Source of the DNA: an uncultured Actinomycetes bacterium
GTDB lineage: Bacteria; Actinomycetota; Thermoleophilia; Solirubrobacterales; 70-9
DNA: 64,000 nt
Assembly (NCBI GenBank): GCA_946482365.1
Contig: CAMLQY010000002.1
Span: 62,001-126,000 of the forward strand
Direction of reading: 5' to 3'
Below the pieces are notes generated by a model that was not told where the DNA came from, did no database searches, and saw nothing but the letters and a program-made list of their open reading frames with translations. The stretch's first letter is position 1; the number at the start of each line of letters is the position of its first letter. The position numbers were made by a program, and so were the translations under genes. This document shows, in pieces, positions 1 to 7,655 of the stretch.

Positions 1-609
1 GGTGATCCGCTGGGCCTCGGGCAGGGTCAGGCCGGCGATGCTGGCCCCACCCCAGGAGGCGGCGCCGAGCCTGGTCAGGCCGACGATCCGGTAGGCGGCG
101 ACCCGTTCGACCGAGGCCAGCTTGAGCGTGTCGCCGAGCTGGAGGCCGTCCTCTTCGGCGGCGCTCTGGTCGAGCGCGACCTGGCGCGCGTCGCGGGGCG
201 GGTGCCCCTCGACGTAGGTCTGGGTTTCGAGGCTCGCCGGCAGGTTCGAGGTGATGAACTGCGGGGCGAACTGGGCCCCGATCTGCTCGTTCTCGGCGTC
301 GAAGAAAGCGCCCTCGGTGAAGATCTGCCCGACCGCCACCCTCACTCCCCGCACCCGCTTCGCCTTCGGCAGGACCGCCGCCGAGAAGCTCGGCACCTCA
401 CCGGTTTCCTGCCGCACCTCCTCCCTTGCCGTGATCACGACGTCGGTCTTCGCCAGCGAGTCTTCGAAGATTTCGTCGAAGGCGGCGAAGGTGGTGTCGG
501 TGAGGATGTAGGTACCGGCGACGAAGGCGACGCCGATCACCACCGCGAGGATCGTCGTCAGGGCGCGGATGCGCCGCGCCCAGAGGCTCTTGAGGGCGAG
601 ACCGGCCAC
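1..609 (-). CDS. ABC transporter permease, FtsX/MacB-like (3' part outside window)
   Basis: Reading from a GTG start at 609 the frame stays open to the window edge (203 codons). The N-terminus begins VAGLALKSLWARRIRALTT and continues into a hydrophobic helix (ILAVVIGVAFVAGTYIL), followed by a soluble, extracytoplasmic-type region with TDTTFAAFDEIFEDSLAKTD. A first transmembrane helix followed by a large periplasmic-type domain is the MacB/FtsX permease plan. The start lies 5 bp after the stop of the LolD-like ATPase gene, so the two form one export system. The missing C-terminal part should carry the remaining transmembrane helices. The substrate cannot be told from the sequence. Confidence 0.85.
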   Translation of the reverse strand, partial: MAGLALKSLWARRIRALTTILAVVIGVAFVAGTYILTDTTFAAFDEIFEDSLAKTDVVITAREEVRQETGEVPSFSAAVLPKAKRVRGVRVAVGQIFTEGAFFDAENEQIGAQFAPQFITSNLPASLETQTYVEGHPPRDARQVALDQSAAEEDGLQLGDTLKLASVERVAAYRIVGLTRLGAASWGGASIAGLTLPEAQRIT

Positions 610-614
610 CCGGG

Positions 615-1349
615 CTAGTCGATCGTCTTCATCAGCTCGATCACCTCGTCGGTCGAGCCCGGGGCCGCGTCGTGGACGATCCTGCCGTCGCGGAGGGTGA
701 TCAGGCGGTCGGCGTGGGCGGCGGCGGCCGGGTCGTGGGTGACCATGATCACCGTCTGGCCGAACTCGTCGACCGCCTGGCGCAGCAGGCGCAGGACGTC
801 GCCGCTCGCCTTCGAGTCGAGGTTGCCCGTCGGCTCGTCGGCGAAGACGACGGTCGGCTTGGAGACCAGCGCCCGGGCGACGGCAACCCGCTGCTGCTGG
901 CCGCCGGAGAGCTCGGAGGGCCGGTGGGCGCGGCGGTCGCCGAGGCCGACCGTGTCGACCAGCCGGTCGAGCCAGGCCTGGTCGGGCTTGCGGCCGGCGA
1001 TCGAGAGCGGCAGCACCAGGTTCTCCTCGGCGGTGAGGACCGGCAGCAGGTTGAAGAACTGGAAGACGAAGCCGAGCTTGTCGCGGCGCAGCCTGGTCAG
1101 CTCGGCGTCGTCGAGGCTGGTGATCTCCTGCCCGTCGAGGACGACGGTGCCGGCGGTCGGCTTGTCGAGCCCGGCGAGGATGTGCATCAGCGTCGACTTG
1201 CCCGAGCCCGAGGGGCCCATGATCGCGGTGAAGCGACCGCGCTCGAATCCGGTGCTGACGTCGACCAGGGCGTCGACCGCCGCCTCGCCCTCGCCGAAGC
1301 GGCGGGACACGCCGCTGGCCTCGACCACCCGCCCGTTCGATTCGTCCAT
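615..1349 (-). CDS. ABC transporter ATP-binding protein, LolD/MacB type
   Basis: This is a 244-residue nucleotide-binding subunit that would energise the adjacent FtsX-like permease. Visible motifs are Walker A GPSGSGKST, Q-loop FQFFNLLPVLTAEEN, signature LSGGQQQRVAVARAL, Walker B VVFADEPTGNLD and switch histidine VTHDP. The Q-loop and DEPTGNLD wording are typical of the lipoprotein/antimicrobial-export subfamily. A longer reading frame extends to 1577, but ATG at 1349 (MDESNGR) gives the normal family length and leaves an intergenic promoter space. It is divergent from the HAD gene. Confidence 0.93.
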   Translation of the reverse strand: MDESNGRVVEASGVSRRFGEGEAAVDALVDVSTGFERGRFTAIMGPSGSGKSTLMHILAGLDKPTAGTVVLDGQEITSLDDAELTRLRRDKLGFVFQFFNLLPVLTAEENLVLPLSIAGRKPDQAWLDRLVDTVGLGDRRAHRPSELSGGQQQRVAVARALVSKPTVVFADEPTGNLDSKASGDVLRLLRQAVDEFGQTVIMVTHDPAAAAHADRLITLRDGRIVHDAAPGSTDEVIELMKTID

Positions 1350-1396
1350 GGCGGGCACCGTATCGAGACCGCAAGCCGCCAGCGGCACTTGGAGAA

Positions 1397-1410
1397 GCAA
1401 ATCGATTTGC
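1397..1410. promoter_or_regulatory. 14-bp perfect palindrome between divergent genes
   Basis: GCAAATCGATTTGC is a perfect palindrome in the short gap between the ABC exporter and HAD genes. It is AT-richer than its surroundings and lies 25 bp before the HAD start, which suits an operator for a dimeric repressor. No regulator is encoded next to it, so the function is inferred only from position and symmetry. Confidence 0.4.
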
Positions 1411-1434
1411 AACACGCCCAGATAGCCTCTTTGC

Positions 1435-2220
1435 GTGGCACTGGCTGACGACTTCGACGGGTTCCTGGTCGACCTCGATGGGGTGGTCTGGGTCGGGCGC
1501 GAGCCGGTGCCCGGGGCCGCCGAGAGCTTGCGGGCGCTGATCGAGGCAGACAAGGAGATCGTCTTCGTCACCAACAACTCCGTGCGCCAGCCGGCCGCCT
1601 ATGCCACGCGGCTGCGAGAGATGGGTATCCCCACCCCAGACGACCGGGCGATCACCGCCGGGGCGTCAACCGCACAGCTGGCCGCCGAGCGGGTTGGGGC
1701 CGGCGGAACCGCGTTCGTGATCGGCGCGCCTGGGTTCAAGGAAACCGTGGCGGGCGCCGGACTGGAGCTGCTGAACGGGGAGACGGCACGGTCCGCCGAC
1801 GCCGTGGTCGTCTCGGGCCATCGCGAGTTCGACTACGCGGAGCTGCTCACCGCGACCTTCGCACTGCGAGCGGGGGCATCGCTCTTTGCGACAAGCCGCG
1901 ACCCCACCCTGCCGATGCCCGGGGGGGCCTGGCCGGGGACCGGAGCGACCCTGGCCGCCATCGAGACGGCTTCGGGGAAGGCCGCCGAGATCGGCGGCAA
2001 GCCGGAGCGGCACCTCTTCGAGCAGGCGCGAGCGCTGATCCCCGGTGCCGGACGGGTGGCGATGGTCGGCGACCGGATCGCCTCCGACATCGAGGGCGGC
2101 AGGCGCGCCGGGCTGGGGACGGTCCTCGTGCTCACCGGCGCCAGCTCGCGCGAGGAGGCCGAAGCCGCCGAGCCGCCCCCCGACCATGTCATCGACGATC
2201 TCTCGGGGCTGTTTGCATGA
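1435..2220 (+). CDS. HAD-IIA family hydrolase (NagD-like phosphatase)
   Basis: The 261-residue protein opens with the HAD motif I in the form FLVDLDGVVW. It has motif II in VFVTNNS near residue 48 and the C-terminal motif III/IV region AMVGDRIASDIEGGRRAGLGTVLVLTG. The C2-type cap between motifs II and III and the NagD-like wording suggest a sugar- or nucleotide-phosphate phosphatase. The start is GTG at 1435. The 3' end overlaps the MFS transporter by ATGA, so the two are likely co-translated. The natural substrate is unknown. Confidence 0.88.
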   Translation: MALADDFDGFLVDLDGVVWVGREPVPGAAESLRALIEADKEIVFVTNNSVRQPAAYATRLREMGIPTPDDRAITAGASTAQLAAERVGAGGTAFVIGAPGFKETVAGAGLELLNGETARSADAVVVSGHREFDYAELLTATFALRAGASLFATSRDPTLPMPGGAWPGTGATLAAIETASGKAAEIGGKPERHLFEQARALIPGAGRVAMVGDRIASDIEGGRRAGLGTVLVLTGASSREEAEAAEPPPDHVIDDLSGLFA

Positions 2221-3440
2221 GCGTCGCGACCGAGGAGCAGCGGTCGCTCGTGCCCCGCCCGGGGGCCGCCTTCGTCGGGGTCTTCCTCGTCACCTTCTGC
2301 GGCCTGTTCGCGGTCGGCGCGGTCCTGCCGGTGCTGCCCCGCTACGTCCACGGGCCGCTCGACGGGAGCAACATCGCGGTCGGGATCGTGATCGGCTCCT
2401 ACGCGATCACGGGCCTGCTGCTGCGGCCCTTCGCCGGGCGGCTCGCCGACCGCCGCGGCCGCAAGCCCACCGTCCTGCTCGGCTCGATCCTGGTCGCGCT
2501 CGGCGGTTTCATGTACCTGCTGCCGCTGGGAGTGCCCGGCCTGGTCGCGGCCCGGCTCGTGCTCGGCGCGGGCGAGGGCGCCGTGTTCACCGCCAGCTCG
2601 GCCTGGGTGGTCGACCTGGCGCCGCTCTCCCGGCGGGGGCGACTGATCGGCCTCTACGGCCTCTCGGTCTGGGCGGGGCTCAGCATCGGGCCCCTGGTCG
2701 GCGAGCTGCTCCTCGACGCCACCAGCTACACCGCGGTCTGGATCTTCGCGGGCGCAGTGCCCCTGCTCGGGGCGCTGATCGCCACTTGCCTGCCCGACCC
2801 GTTCCACCCCGCCCCGCGCGCCGAGGTAGAGCACCATTCGCTGATCGAGCGCGAGGCGATCCGCCCGGGGATCGCCCTCGCCCTCTCCTCGATCGGCTAC
2901 GCGACGATCGCCGCCTTCGTCGTCCTCCACCTCGACGCGCGCGACGTCGGTCACGGCGCCACCGTCTTCGGCGCCTTCGCGACGATGGTCGTGCTGACGC
3001 GGCTGATCGGCGGCGACCTGCCCGACCGGGTCGGGGCCGTCCGGGTCGCCATCGTCGCCGCCGTGGTCGAGGCCCTCGGCCTGGCCACGCTGGGCCTGGC
3101 CCAGAACCTGTCCGTCGCGCTGGCCGGGGCGCTGGCGATGGGGGCGGCCTTCTCGCTCCTCTACCCCTCGCTCTCGCTGATCGTGGTCAGCCGTGTCTCC
3201 GAGAACAGGCGCGGCGCGGCGCTCGGCACCTTCACCGCCTTCTTCGACGCCGGGGTCGGCCTCGGCGCCCCCCTCGCCGGCCTGGTCGCCGCGGCCACCA
3301 GCTACGAGGGCGCTTTCCTCGTCTCCGCCATGATCGCCCTGGTCTCGGCGGCGACCATCGCTTTCGTGATGACCCCCCGCGGCCGAGCCCTGCTGGCTGC
3401 CTACTGCCCGGCGTACTCGTTCTTCAACGCCGGGCGATGA
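2217..3440 (+). CDS. MFS transporter
   Basis: This 407-residue polytopic membrane protein has about twelve hydrophobic segments. The loop 2-3 signature is GRLADRRGRKPTVLLGS, and a matching half-repeat follows in the second half. A central charged loop lies around residues 195-215. It belongs to the drug/metabolite exporter branch of the major facilitator superfamily. It starts inside the stop of the HAD gene (ATGA), suggesting one operon. Its last codons overlap the convergent thioesterase gene by 17 bp. Confidence 0.9.
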   Translation: MSVATEEQRSLVPRPGAAFVGVFLVTFCGLFAVGAVLPVLPRYVHGPLDGSNIAVGIVIGSYAITGLLLRPFAGRLADRRGRKPTVLLGSILVALGGFMYLLPLGVPGLVAARLVLGAGEGAVFTASSAWVVDLAPLSRRGRLIGLYGLSVWAGLSIGPLVGELLLDATSYTAVWIFAGAVPLLGALIATCLPDPFHPAPRAEVEHHSLIEREAIRPGIALALSSIGYATIAAFVVLHLDARDVGHGATVFGAFATMVVLTRLIGGDLPDRVGAVRVAIVAAVVEALGLATLGLAQNLSVALAGALAMGAAFSLLYPSLSLIVVSRVSENRRGAALGTFTAFFDAGVGLGAPLAGLVAAATSYEGAFLVSAMIALVSAATIAFVMTPRGRALLAAYCPAYSFFNAGR

Positions 3441-4206
3441 GCAGCGACTGGGCGGCGCGGCCTATTCTGCCGCGGGTGTCGGAGAGGACCGACTCGGCGC
3501 TGCCGATGCCGCTGGGCTGGGGGCGCGTCACCGCGTCGACGCAGACCCAATCCCCCTCGGGCATGCGCTCGAAGTGGACGGTGAGGTCGACGTTGACGAA
3601 GACGTAGGAGCGCCAGTCGAGCACGGCGCTGATTCCGTTGCCGACGTCGGCGGCGATCAGCGCCCGCTGCAGCGGCGTTGGCTGCTCGCCGGCGACGAGC
3701 GGGTACCGCATCCGCATCCAGACAGTCGCCGGCCCCGGCTCGAGGAAGGCCCCCGCCACGGCCTTCCACTCCATCGCCGTGTGGTAGCCGACGCTCTGCC
3801 CGGTGGCGAAGAACTCGGGGGTGTGGCCCTGCTCCGGCCCGGGCGGCGGATCGTCGAGCCGGACCGCCTCCTCCGGCATCTCGACCTCGTTCTTCCGCAG
3901 CAGCCAAGCGGTCGCCCGCATCAACTCCCCGCCCTCCCCCGACAGCGACGCCTCGACCAGCTGCACCTTCTTCCCCGGCCGCAGCACCCGAGACTCGGCC
4001 CGCACCTCCCCAATCGGAACGGGCCTGAGAATCTCAACAACGATCCGCCCCACCTGAAACTCCCCAGACCCCACAAGCTCCTCGATCTCCCGCCCGAGCA
4101 AGGCCGACGGCGGCCCCGCATGCTGCGCCCCCGGGTCCCAGGGCCCCCGCGTAAGCTCGGAAGCAAAGAACCCGGCGGTGGTCTTCTCGTAGAACGCGTC
4201 TGCCAC
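3424..4206 (-). CDS. thioesterase family protein (TesB-like double hotdog)
   Basis: This is a 260-residue protein of the acyl-CoA thioesterase family. The N-terminal hotdog contains GPWDPGAQHAGPPSALLGR, resembling the family's conserved helix entry. A second hotdog is predicted around residues 140-260 with a nucleotide/acyl-binding strand SYVFVNVDLTVHFERMP. Frames extending to 4683 run through an inverted-repeat region, so GTG at 4206 (VADAFYEKT) is preferred. It converges with the MFS gene and is divergent from msrB. The acyl substrate is unknown. Confidence 0.75.
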   Translation of the reverse strand: MADAFYEKTTAGFFASELTRGPWDPGAQHAGPPSALLGREIEELVGSGEFQVGRIVVEILRPVPIGEVRAESRVLRPGKKVQLVEASLSGEGGELMRATAWLLRKNEVEMPEEAVRLDDPPPGPEQGHTPEFFATGQSVGYHTAMEWKAVAGAFLEPGPATVWMRMRYPLVAGEQPTPLQRALIAADVGNGISAVLDWRSYVFVNVDLTVHFERMPEGDWVCVDAVTRPQPSGIGSAESVLSDTRGRIGRAAQSLLIARR

Positions 4207-4224
4207 GACGGCTGATCCTATGAA

Positions 4225-4352
4225 GAGGTGGCAAGCGGCGCCTCGACAGTCCCTCCCCAGCACCGCAGGGTGATCCCCAGCCCCGAAGGGGCTCCAGGTT
4301 GCACCGCCTCCGGCGGTGCAATGGGGACTGGCGAGGTGCCGCTTGCCACCTC
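4225..4352. repeat. 128-bp nested inverted-repeat element
   Basis: Outer arms 4225-4245 and 4332-4352 are complementary over 21 bp with one mismatch (core GGTGGCAAGCGGC). Two further hairpins lie inside: AGCCCC-GAA-GGGGCT at 4279-4293, and a perfect 10-bp stem TTGCACCGCC/GGCGGTGCAA at 4299-4321 with loop TCC. The element fills almost all of the gap between the divergent thioesterase and msrB genes, so it must overlap their promoters. It has no T-run and no open reading frame. It looks like a REPIN- or MITE-like noncoding repeat, but only one copy is seen here. Confidence 0.6.
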
Positions 4353-4368
4353 CCGTACCCTGGACGAG

Positions 4369-4782
4369 ATGGACAAGACCAAGAAGACCGACCAGGAATG
4401 GCGAGAGCAGCTCACCCCAGAGCAATACAAGGTGACCCGCGAAGCCGGCACCGAGCGCCCCTTCACCGGACCGTACGTCGACGAGAAGAGCGAGGGGATG
4501 TACCACTGCGTGTGCTGCGGCACCGAGCTCTTCTCCTCGGCCACCAAGTTCGACTCGGGCACCGGCTGGCCCAGCTTCACCGAGCCGGCCAACCTCGAGC
4601 ACGTCGAGCTGCGCCCGGACAACAGCCTCTTCATGCGCCGCACCGAGGTCGTCTGCAGGCACTGCGACGCCCACCTGGGGCACGTCTTCGACGACGGCCC
4701 CCTCGAGCGCGGCGGCCAGCGCTACTGCATCAACGGCTGCGCGCTGGAGCTCAAGGCTTCCCCCCAGCGCCCAGATAGCTGA
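4369..4782 (+). CDS. msrB: peptide-methionine (R)-S-oxide reductase
   Basis: This 137-residue enzyme reduces methionine-R-sulfoxide in oxidised proteins. It shows two zinc CxxC pairs (CVCC near residue 46, CRHC near 95), the FDSGTGWPSF signature and the catalytic RYCINGCALEL at the C-terminus. Longer frames start within the inverted-repeat element; ATG at 4369 (MDKTKKTDQEWREQL) fits the family start. The 3' end overlaps the convergent response-regulator gene by 32 bp. Confidence 0.96.
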   Translation: MDKTKKTDQEWREQLTPEQYKVTREAGTERPFTGPYVDEKSEGMYHCVCCGTELFSSATKFDSGTGWPSFTEPANLEHVELRPDNSLFMRRTEVVCRHCDAHLGHVFDDGPLERGGQRYCINGCALELKASPQRPDS

Positions 4783-5401
4783 ACTTCACCGCGAGGGCCA
4801 CGGCCTCGGTGCGTGTGTCCACCTCGAGCTTGCCGATCGCGTTGCGCACATGGGTGTGGACTGTCGCCGGGCTGAGCGCCAGGCGTTCGGCGATCTCTTT
4901 CACCCGCAGCCCCTCGGCGAGGAGCTCGAGGATCTGACGCTCGCGAGGCGAGAGCGTGAGCAGTTTCTCGACCTCCGACGGCTTGCCGCCGGCGAAGTCG
5001 CCGCCGAGGAAGGTGCCGCCGCCGGTGACCGCCTTGACCGCGTGGGCGATGTCCTCTGCCGGCGCCGACTTCAGCACGTAGCCCGAAGCTCCCGCCCGCA
5101 ACGCCAAAGCCAGCAGGTCGGGCTGGGCGTGGGCGGTGAAGATGACCACTTTGGTGCGAGGGCGCGCTTTCAGCACCTCCTTGGTGGCCTCGATCCCGTC
5201 GCGCTTGGGCAGCTCGACGTCGATGATCAGGACATCGGGCTCCAGCTCCTTGACCACGTCGACGACGTCGCGCCCGTCACCGGCCTCGCCGACGATCTCG
5301 ACCGTGCTCGAGTTCGCCATCCGGGCCTTGATCGCCTCGCGGACGATCTCGTGGTCGTCGCAGAGGACGACCCTCTTGGCATCTCGAACCCCGGCGCTCA
5401 C
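4751..5401 (-). CDS. LuxR/NarL-family response regulator
   Basis: The 216-residue protein has an N-terminal receiver domain with acidic pocket VVLCDDHEIVREA, phosphoacceptor aspartate in VLIIDVELPKRDG, then threonine VIFTAH and lysine YVLKSA. After a linker comes a LuxR-type helix-turn-helix (LSPRERQILELLAEGLRVKEIAERL...TVHTHVRNAIGKL). Its ATG overlaps the end of serS by 4 bp, so it is probably transcribed with serS. No partner histidine kinase lies in the window, making it an orphan here. Confidence 0.93.
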   Translation of the reverse strand: MSAGVRDAKRVVLCDDHEIVREAIKARMANSSTVEIVGEAGDGRDVVDVVKELEPDVLIIDVELPKRDGIEATKEVLKARPRTKVVIFTAHAQPDLLALALRAGASGYVLKSAPAEDIAHAVKAVTGGGTFLGGDFAGGKPSEVEKLLTLSPRERQILELLAEGLRVKEIAERLALSPATVHTHVRNAIGKLEVDTRTEAVALAVKFSYLGAGGKP

Positions 5402-6669
5402 AGTCTCCCGATCCTCTCAGGCGCCCCGTACAAATGCAAAATAGTGGGTAGCGTGAACCCTCCGTCCCGCTCCTGCCGGTTCTCGATCAGCGCGATCATC
5501 GTCCGTCCCACGGCCACCGCCGTCCCGTTCAGCGTGTGCACCGCCTCCGCTGATTCGCCGTCGCCGCGCCGATACCTACAACTGAGGCGCCGCGCCTGGT
5601 AGTCGGTCGTGTTGGAGCAGGAGGTCAGCTCGCGGTAGCGCTCCTGGCTGGGGATCCAGGCCTCGCAGTCGTACTTCTTCGCCGCCGGGGCGCCGAGGTC
5701 GCCGGCGGCGACGTTGACGACGCGGTAGGGGATCTCCAGGGCCGAGAGGATGCGCTCCTCGATCGCGAGCAGGCGCTCGTGCTCGGCCGCGGACTCCGAA
5801 GGCTCGACGAACGAGAACATCTCGACCTTGTCGAACTGGTGGACGCGGAAGATGCCCCGCGTGTCGCGCCCGGCGGCGCCGGCCTCGCGGCGGAAGCAGG
5901 TCGAGAAGCCAGCGTAGCGCAGGGGCAGCTGGTCGGCCGCGAGGATCTCGCCGGCGTGCAGGGCGGCCAGGGAGACCTCGGAGGTGCCGACGAGGAAGAG
6001 CTCGTCCTTGGGCACCTCGTAGATCTGGTCGCGGTCGCCGGGCAGGAAGCCGGTGCCGTAGAGCGCCTCCTCGCGGACCAGGACGGGCGGGACGACGGGC
6101 TCGTGTCCCTCGCCGCGCACCAGGTCGAGGGCGAAGCGGACCAGCGCCAGCTCCAACATCACCAGGTCGCCCTTTATGTAGGCGAAGCGCGAGCCGGAGA
6201 GACGCGCCCCCGCCTCCATGTCGATCAGGCCGAGCTCGGTGCCGATCTCGAGGTGGTCGCGGGGCTCGAACTCGAAGCTCGGCCGCTCGCCCTCCTCGCG
6301 CAGGACGACGGCGTCCTCCTCGGTCATCCCCTCGGGGGTGTCGGGGTCGGGCAGGTTGGGCAGCGCGCCGGCAAGCCGCTGCAGGTCGGCCTCGACCTGC
6401 TCCAGCTCGGCCTTGCCGGCCTCGATCGCCTCCTTCAGCTCCCCCACCGCCGCCATCTGCTCCTCGGCGTCCTCGCCGCGCTGCTTCGCCTCGCCGATCT
6501 GCCTGGAGAGCGCCTTGCGCTCGGCCTGGGCGCCCTCGACCTGGGGCAGCAGCTCACGTCGGCGGGCGTCGAGGCCGAGCAGCTCGTCGACCTGCTCGGC
6601 GGCTCCGCGGCGCGCGAGCGCCGCCTTGACCCGCTCGGGGTCGGAGCGGATCAGCTTCAGGTCGAGCAT
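5398..6669 (-). CDS. serS: serine--tRNA ligase
   Basis: This 423-residue class II aminoacyl-tRNA synthetase charges tRNA-Ser. The N-terminal ~110 residues form the tRNA-binding coiled coil (rich in E/A/K/R heptads). The catalytic core includes LVGTSEVSLAALH, motif 2 FSTCFRREAGAAGRDTRGIFRVHQFDKVE and motif 3 LNGTAVAVGRTMIALIEN. The start MLDLKLIRSDPERVK is typical. It lies between the cytochrome c gene upstream (12-bp gap) and the response regulator downstream (4-bp overlap), suggesting a three-gene operon. Confidence 0.97.
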   Translation of the reverse strand: MLDLKLIRSDPERVKAALARRGAAEQVDELLGLDARRRELLPQVEGAQAERKALSRQIGEAKQRGEDAEEQMAAVGELKEAIEAGKAELEQVEADLQRLAGALPNLPDPDTPEGMTEEDAVVLREEGERPSFEFEPRDHLEIGTELGLIDMEAGARLSGSRFAYIKGDLVMLELALVRFALDLVRGEGHEPVVPPVLVREEALYGTGFLPGDRDQIYEVPKDELFLVGTSEVSLAALHAGEILAADQLPLRYAGFSTCFRREAGAAGRDTRGIFRVHQFDKVEMFSFVEPSESAAEHERLLAIEERILSALEIPYRVVNVAAGDLGAPAAKKYDCEAWIPSQERYRELTSCSNTTDYQARRLSCRYRRGDGESAEAVHTLNGTAVAVGRTMIALIENRQERDGGFTLPTILHLYGAPERIGRL

Positions 6670-6681
6670 GGCTCGTGAGCG

Positions 6682-7083
6682 CTAGGGCGCCGGCTGGGCG
6701 CCGGGACGGGGCGATTCTTCGGCTTCGTTGCCGGCGTACTTGGCGACGAAGCGGGCGACTTCGTCGGCCTCGTCGCCGACGACGATGTTGGCGGGCATGA
6801 TCGCGCCGGAGAAGCCGCCGTTCTGGATCGCGAAGAGAGCGTCCTCATAGGTCTCGGTTCGCTGGTCGAGGTTCGGGCCCTGCGTGCGCAGGCCGCGATT
6901 GCCGCTGCCCTGGGTGCCGGCGGCGCTCATCGTGTGGCAGCCGGAGCAGTGCGTGGCGAAGAGGGCGGCCCCTCCGTGGCTGGGGTCGTTCTCGGCAACC
7001 GAGACGCCTTCTTCGCCGAACCCGCAGGCGGCGAGCCCGAGGGCGGCGAGGACGGCCATGGCTGTGATCAGTGCAGGGCGCAC
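6682..7083 (-). CDS. lipoprotein c-type cytochrome
   Basis: The 133-residue protein has a short hydrophobic N-terminus ending in a lipobox-like LGLAACG, so it is probably anchored as a lipoprotein outside the membrane. A single haem-binding CSGCH lies near residue 48, and a distal methionine candidate is in GAIMPANIVV. It resembles small cytochromes that carry electrons to terminal oxidases. GTG at 7083 is used as the start; ATG at 7059 would also keep the lipobox. It lies just upstream of serS and divergent from the flavin reductase. Confidence 0.85.
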   Translation of the reverse strand: MRPALITAMAVLAALGLAACGFGEEGVSVAENDPSHGGAALFATHCSGCHTMSAAGTQGSGNRGLRTQGPNLDQRTETYEDALFAIQNGGFSGAIMPANIVVGDEADEVARFVAKYAGNEAEESPRPGAQPAP

Positions 7084-7127
7084 GCGGCGCGCATCATATT
7101 GTCTTGACCCGATCCGGTTCCTCCACG

Positions 7128-7604
7128 ATGCCGACGCCAGATCCAGCCCGCTTCCGAGCCGCGATGGCGATGCTGCCGACCGGCGTCACCGTGGTCAGCG
7201 CCGGCGGCCCCGACGGGCCGGCCGGAGCGACCGCCAACGCCGTCTGCTCGCTCTCCATAGAGCCGATGCTGATGCTCGCCTGCCTCGACCGGGGCTCGCG
7301 CACCCTGCTCGCCGTCCAGGCCGCCAACCACTTCGGCGTCAGCGTCCTGCACGCCGGCCAGGAGCCGATCGCCCGCTCCTTCGCCACCAAGGCGCCGGTC
7401 GCGGAGAAGTGGGAGGGGATCGGCTGGAGCGAGCGGGCCGGGATCCCCGCCGTCGAGGGCGCCCTGCTCTGGATCGCCTGCGACCTGCGCGACGTGATCG
7501 CCGCGGGCGACCACGTGATCGTCACCGGGGAGGTGCGGGACCTGGAGAGCGGCGAGGGCGACCCGCTCGTGTTCAGCCGCGGCGAGTACCGCCCCCTCGG
7601 CTGA
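7128..7604 (+). CDS. flavin reductase family protein (FMN-binding split barrel)
   Basis: The 158-residue protein begins PDPARFRAAMAMLPTGVTVVSA and contains NAVCSLSIEPMLMLACL and NHFGVSVLHAGQEPIARSFA, the flavin-binding pattern of NAD(P)H:flavin reductases that feed two-component monooxygenases. A C-terminal GDHVIVTGEVRDLE strand and VFSRGEYRPL close the barrel. ATG at 7128 (MPTPDP) is preferred over an upstream extension that runs into the cytochrome promoter. No partner oxygenase lies beside it. Confidence 0.88.
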   Translation: MPTPDPARFRAAMAMLPTGVTVVSAGGPDGPAGATANAVCSLSIEPMLMLACLDRGSRTLLAVQAANHFGVSVLHAGQEPIARSFATKAPVAEKWEGIGWSERAGIPAVEGALLWIACDLRDVIAAGDHVIVTGEVRDLESGEGDPLVFSRGEYRPLG

Positions 7605-7655
7605 CTCGACGTTTGTTTGGTCAAGGGCCTCGAGCTAATCACCGATACACCGTCA

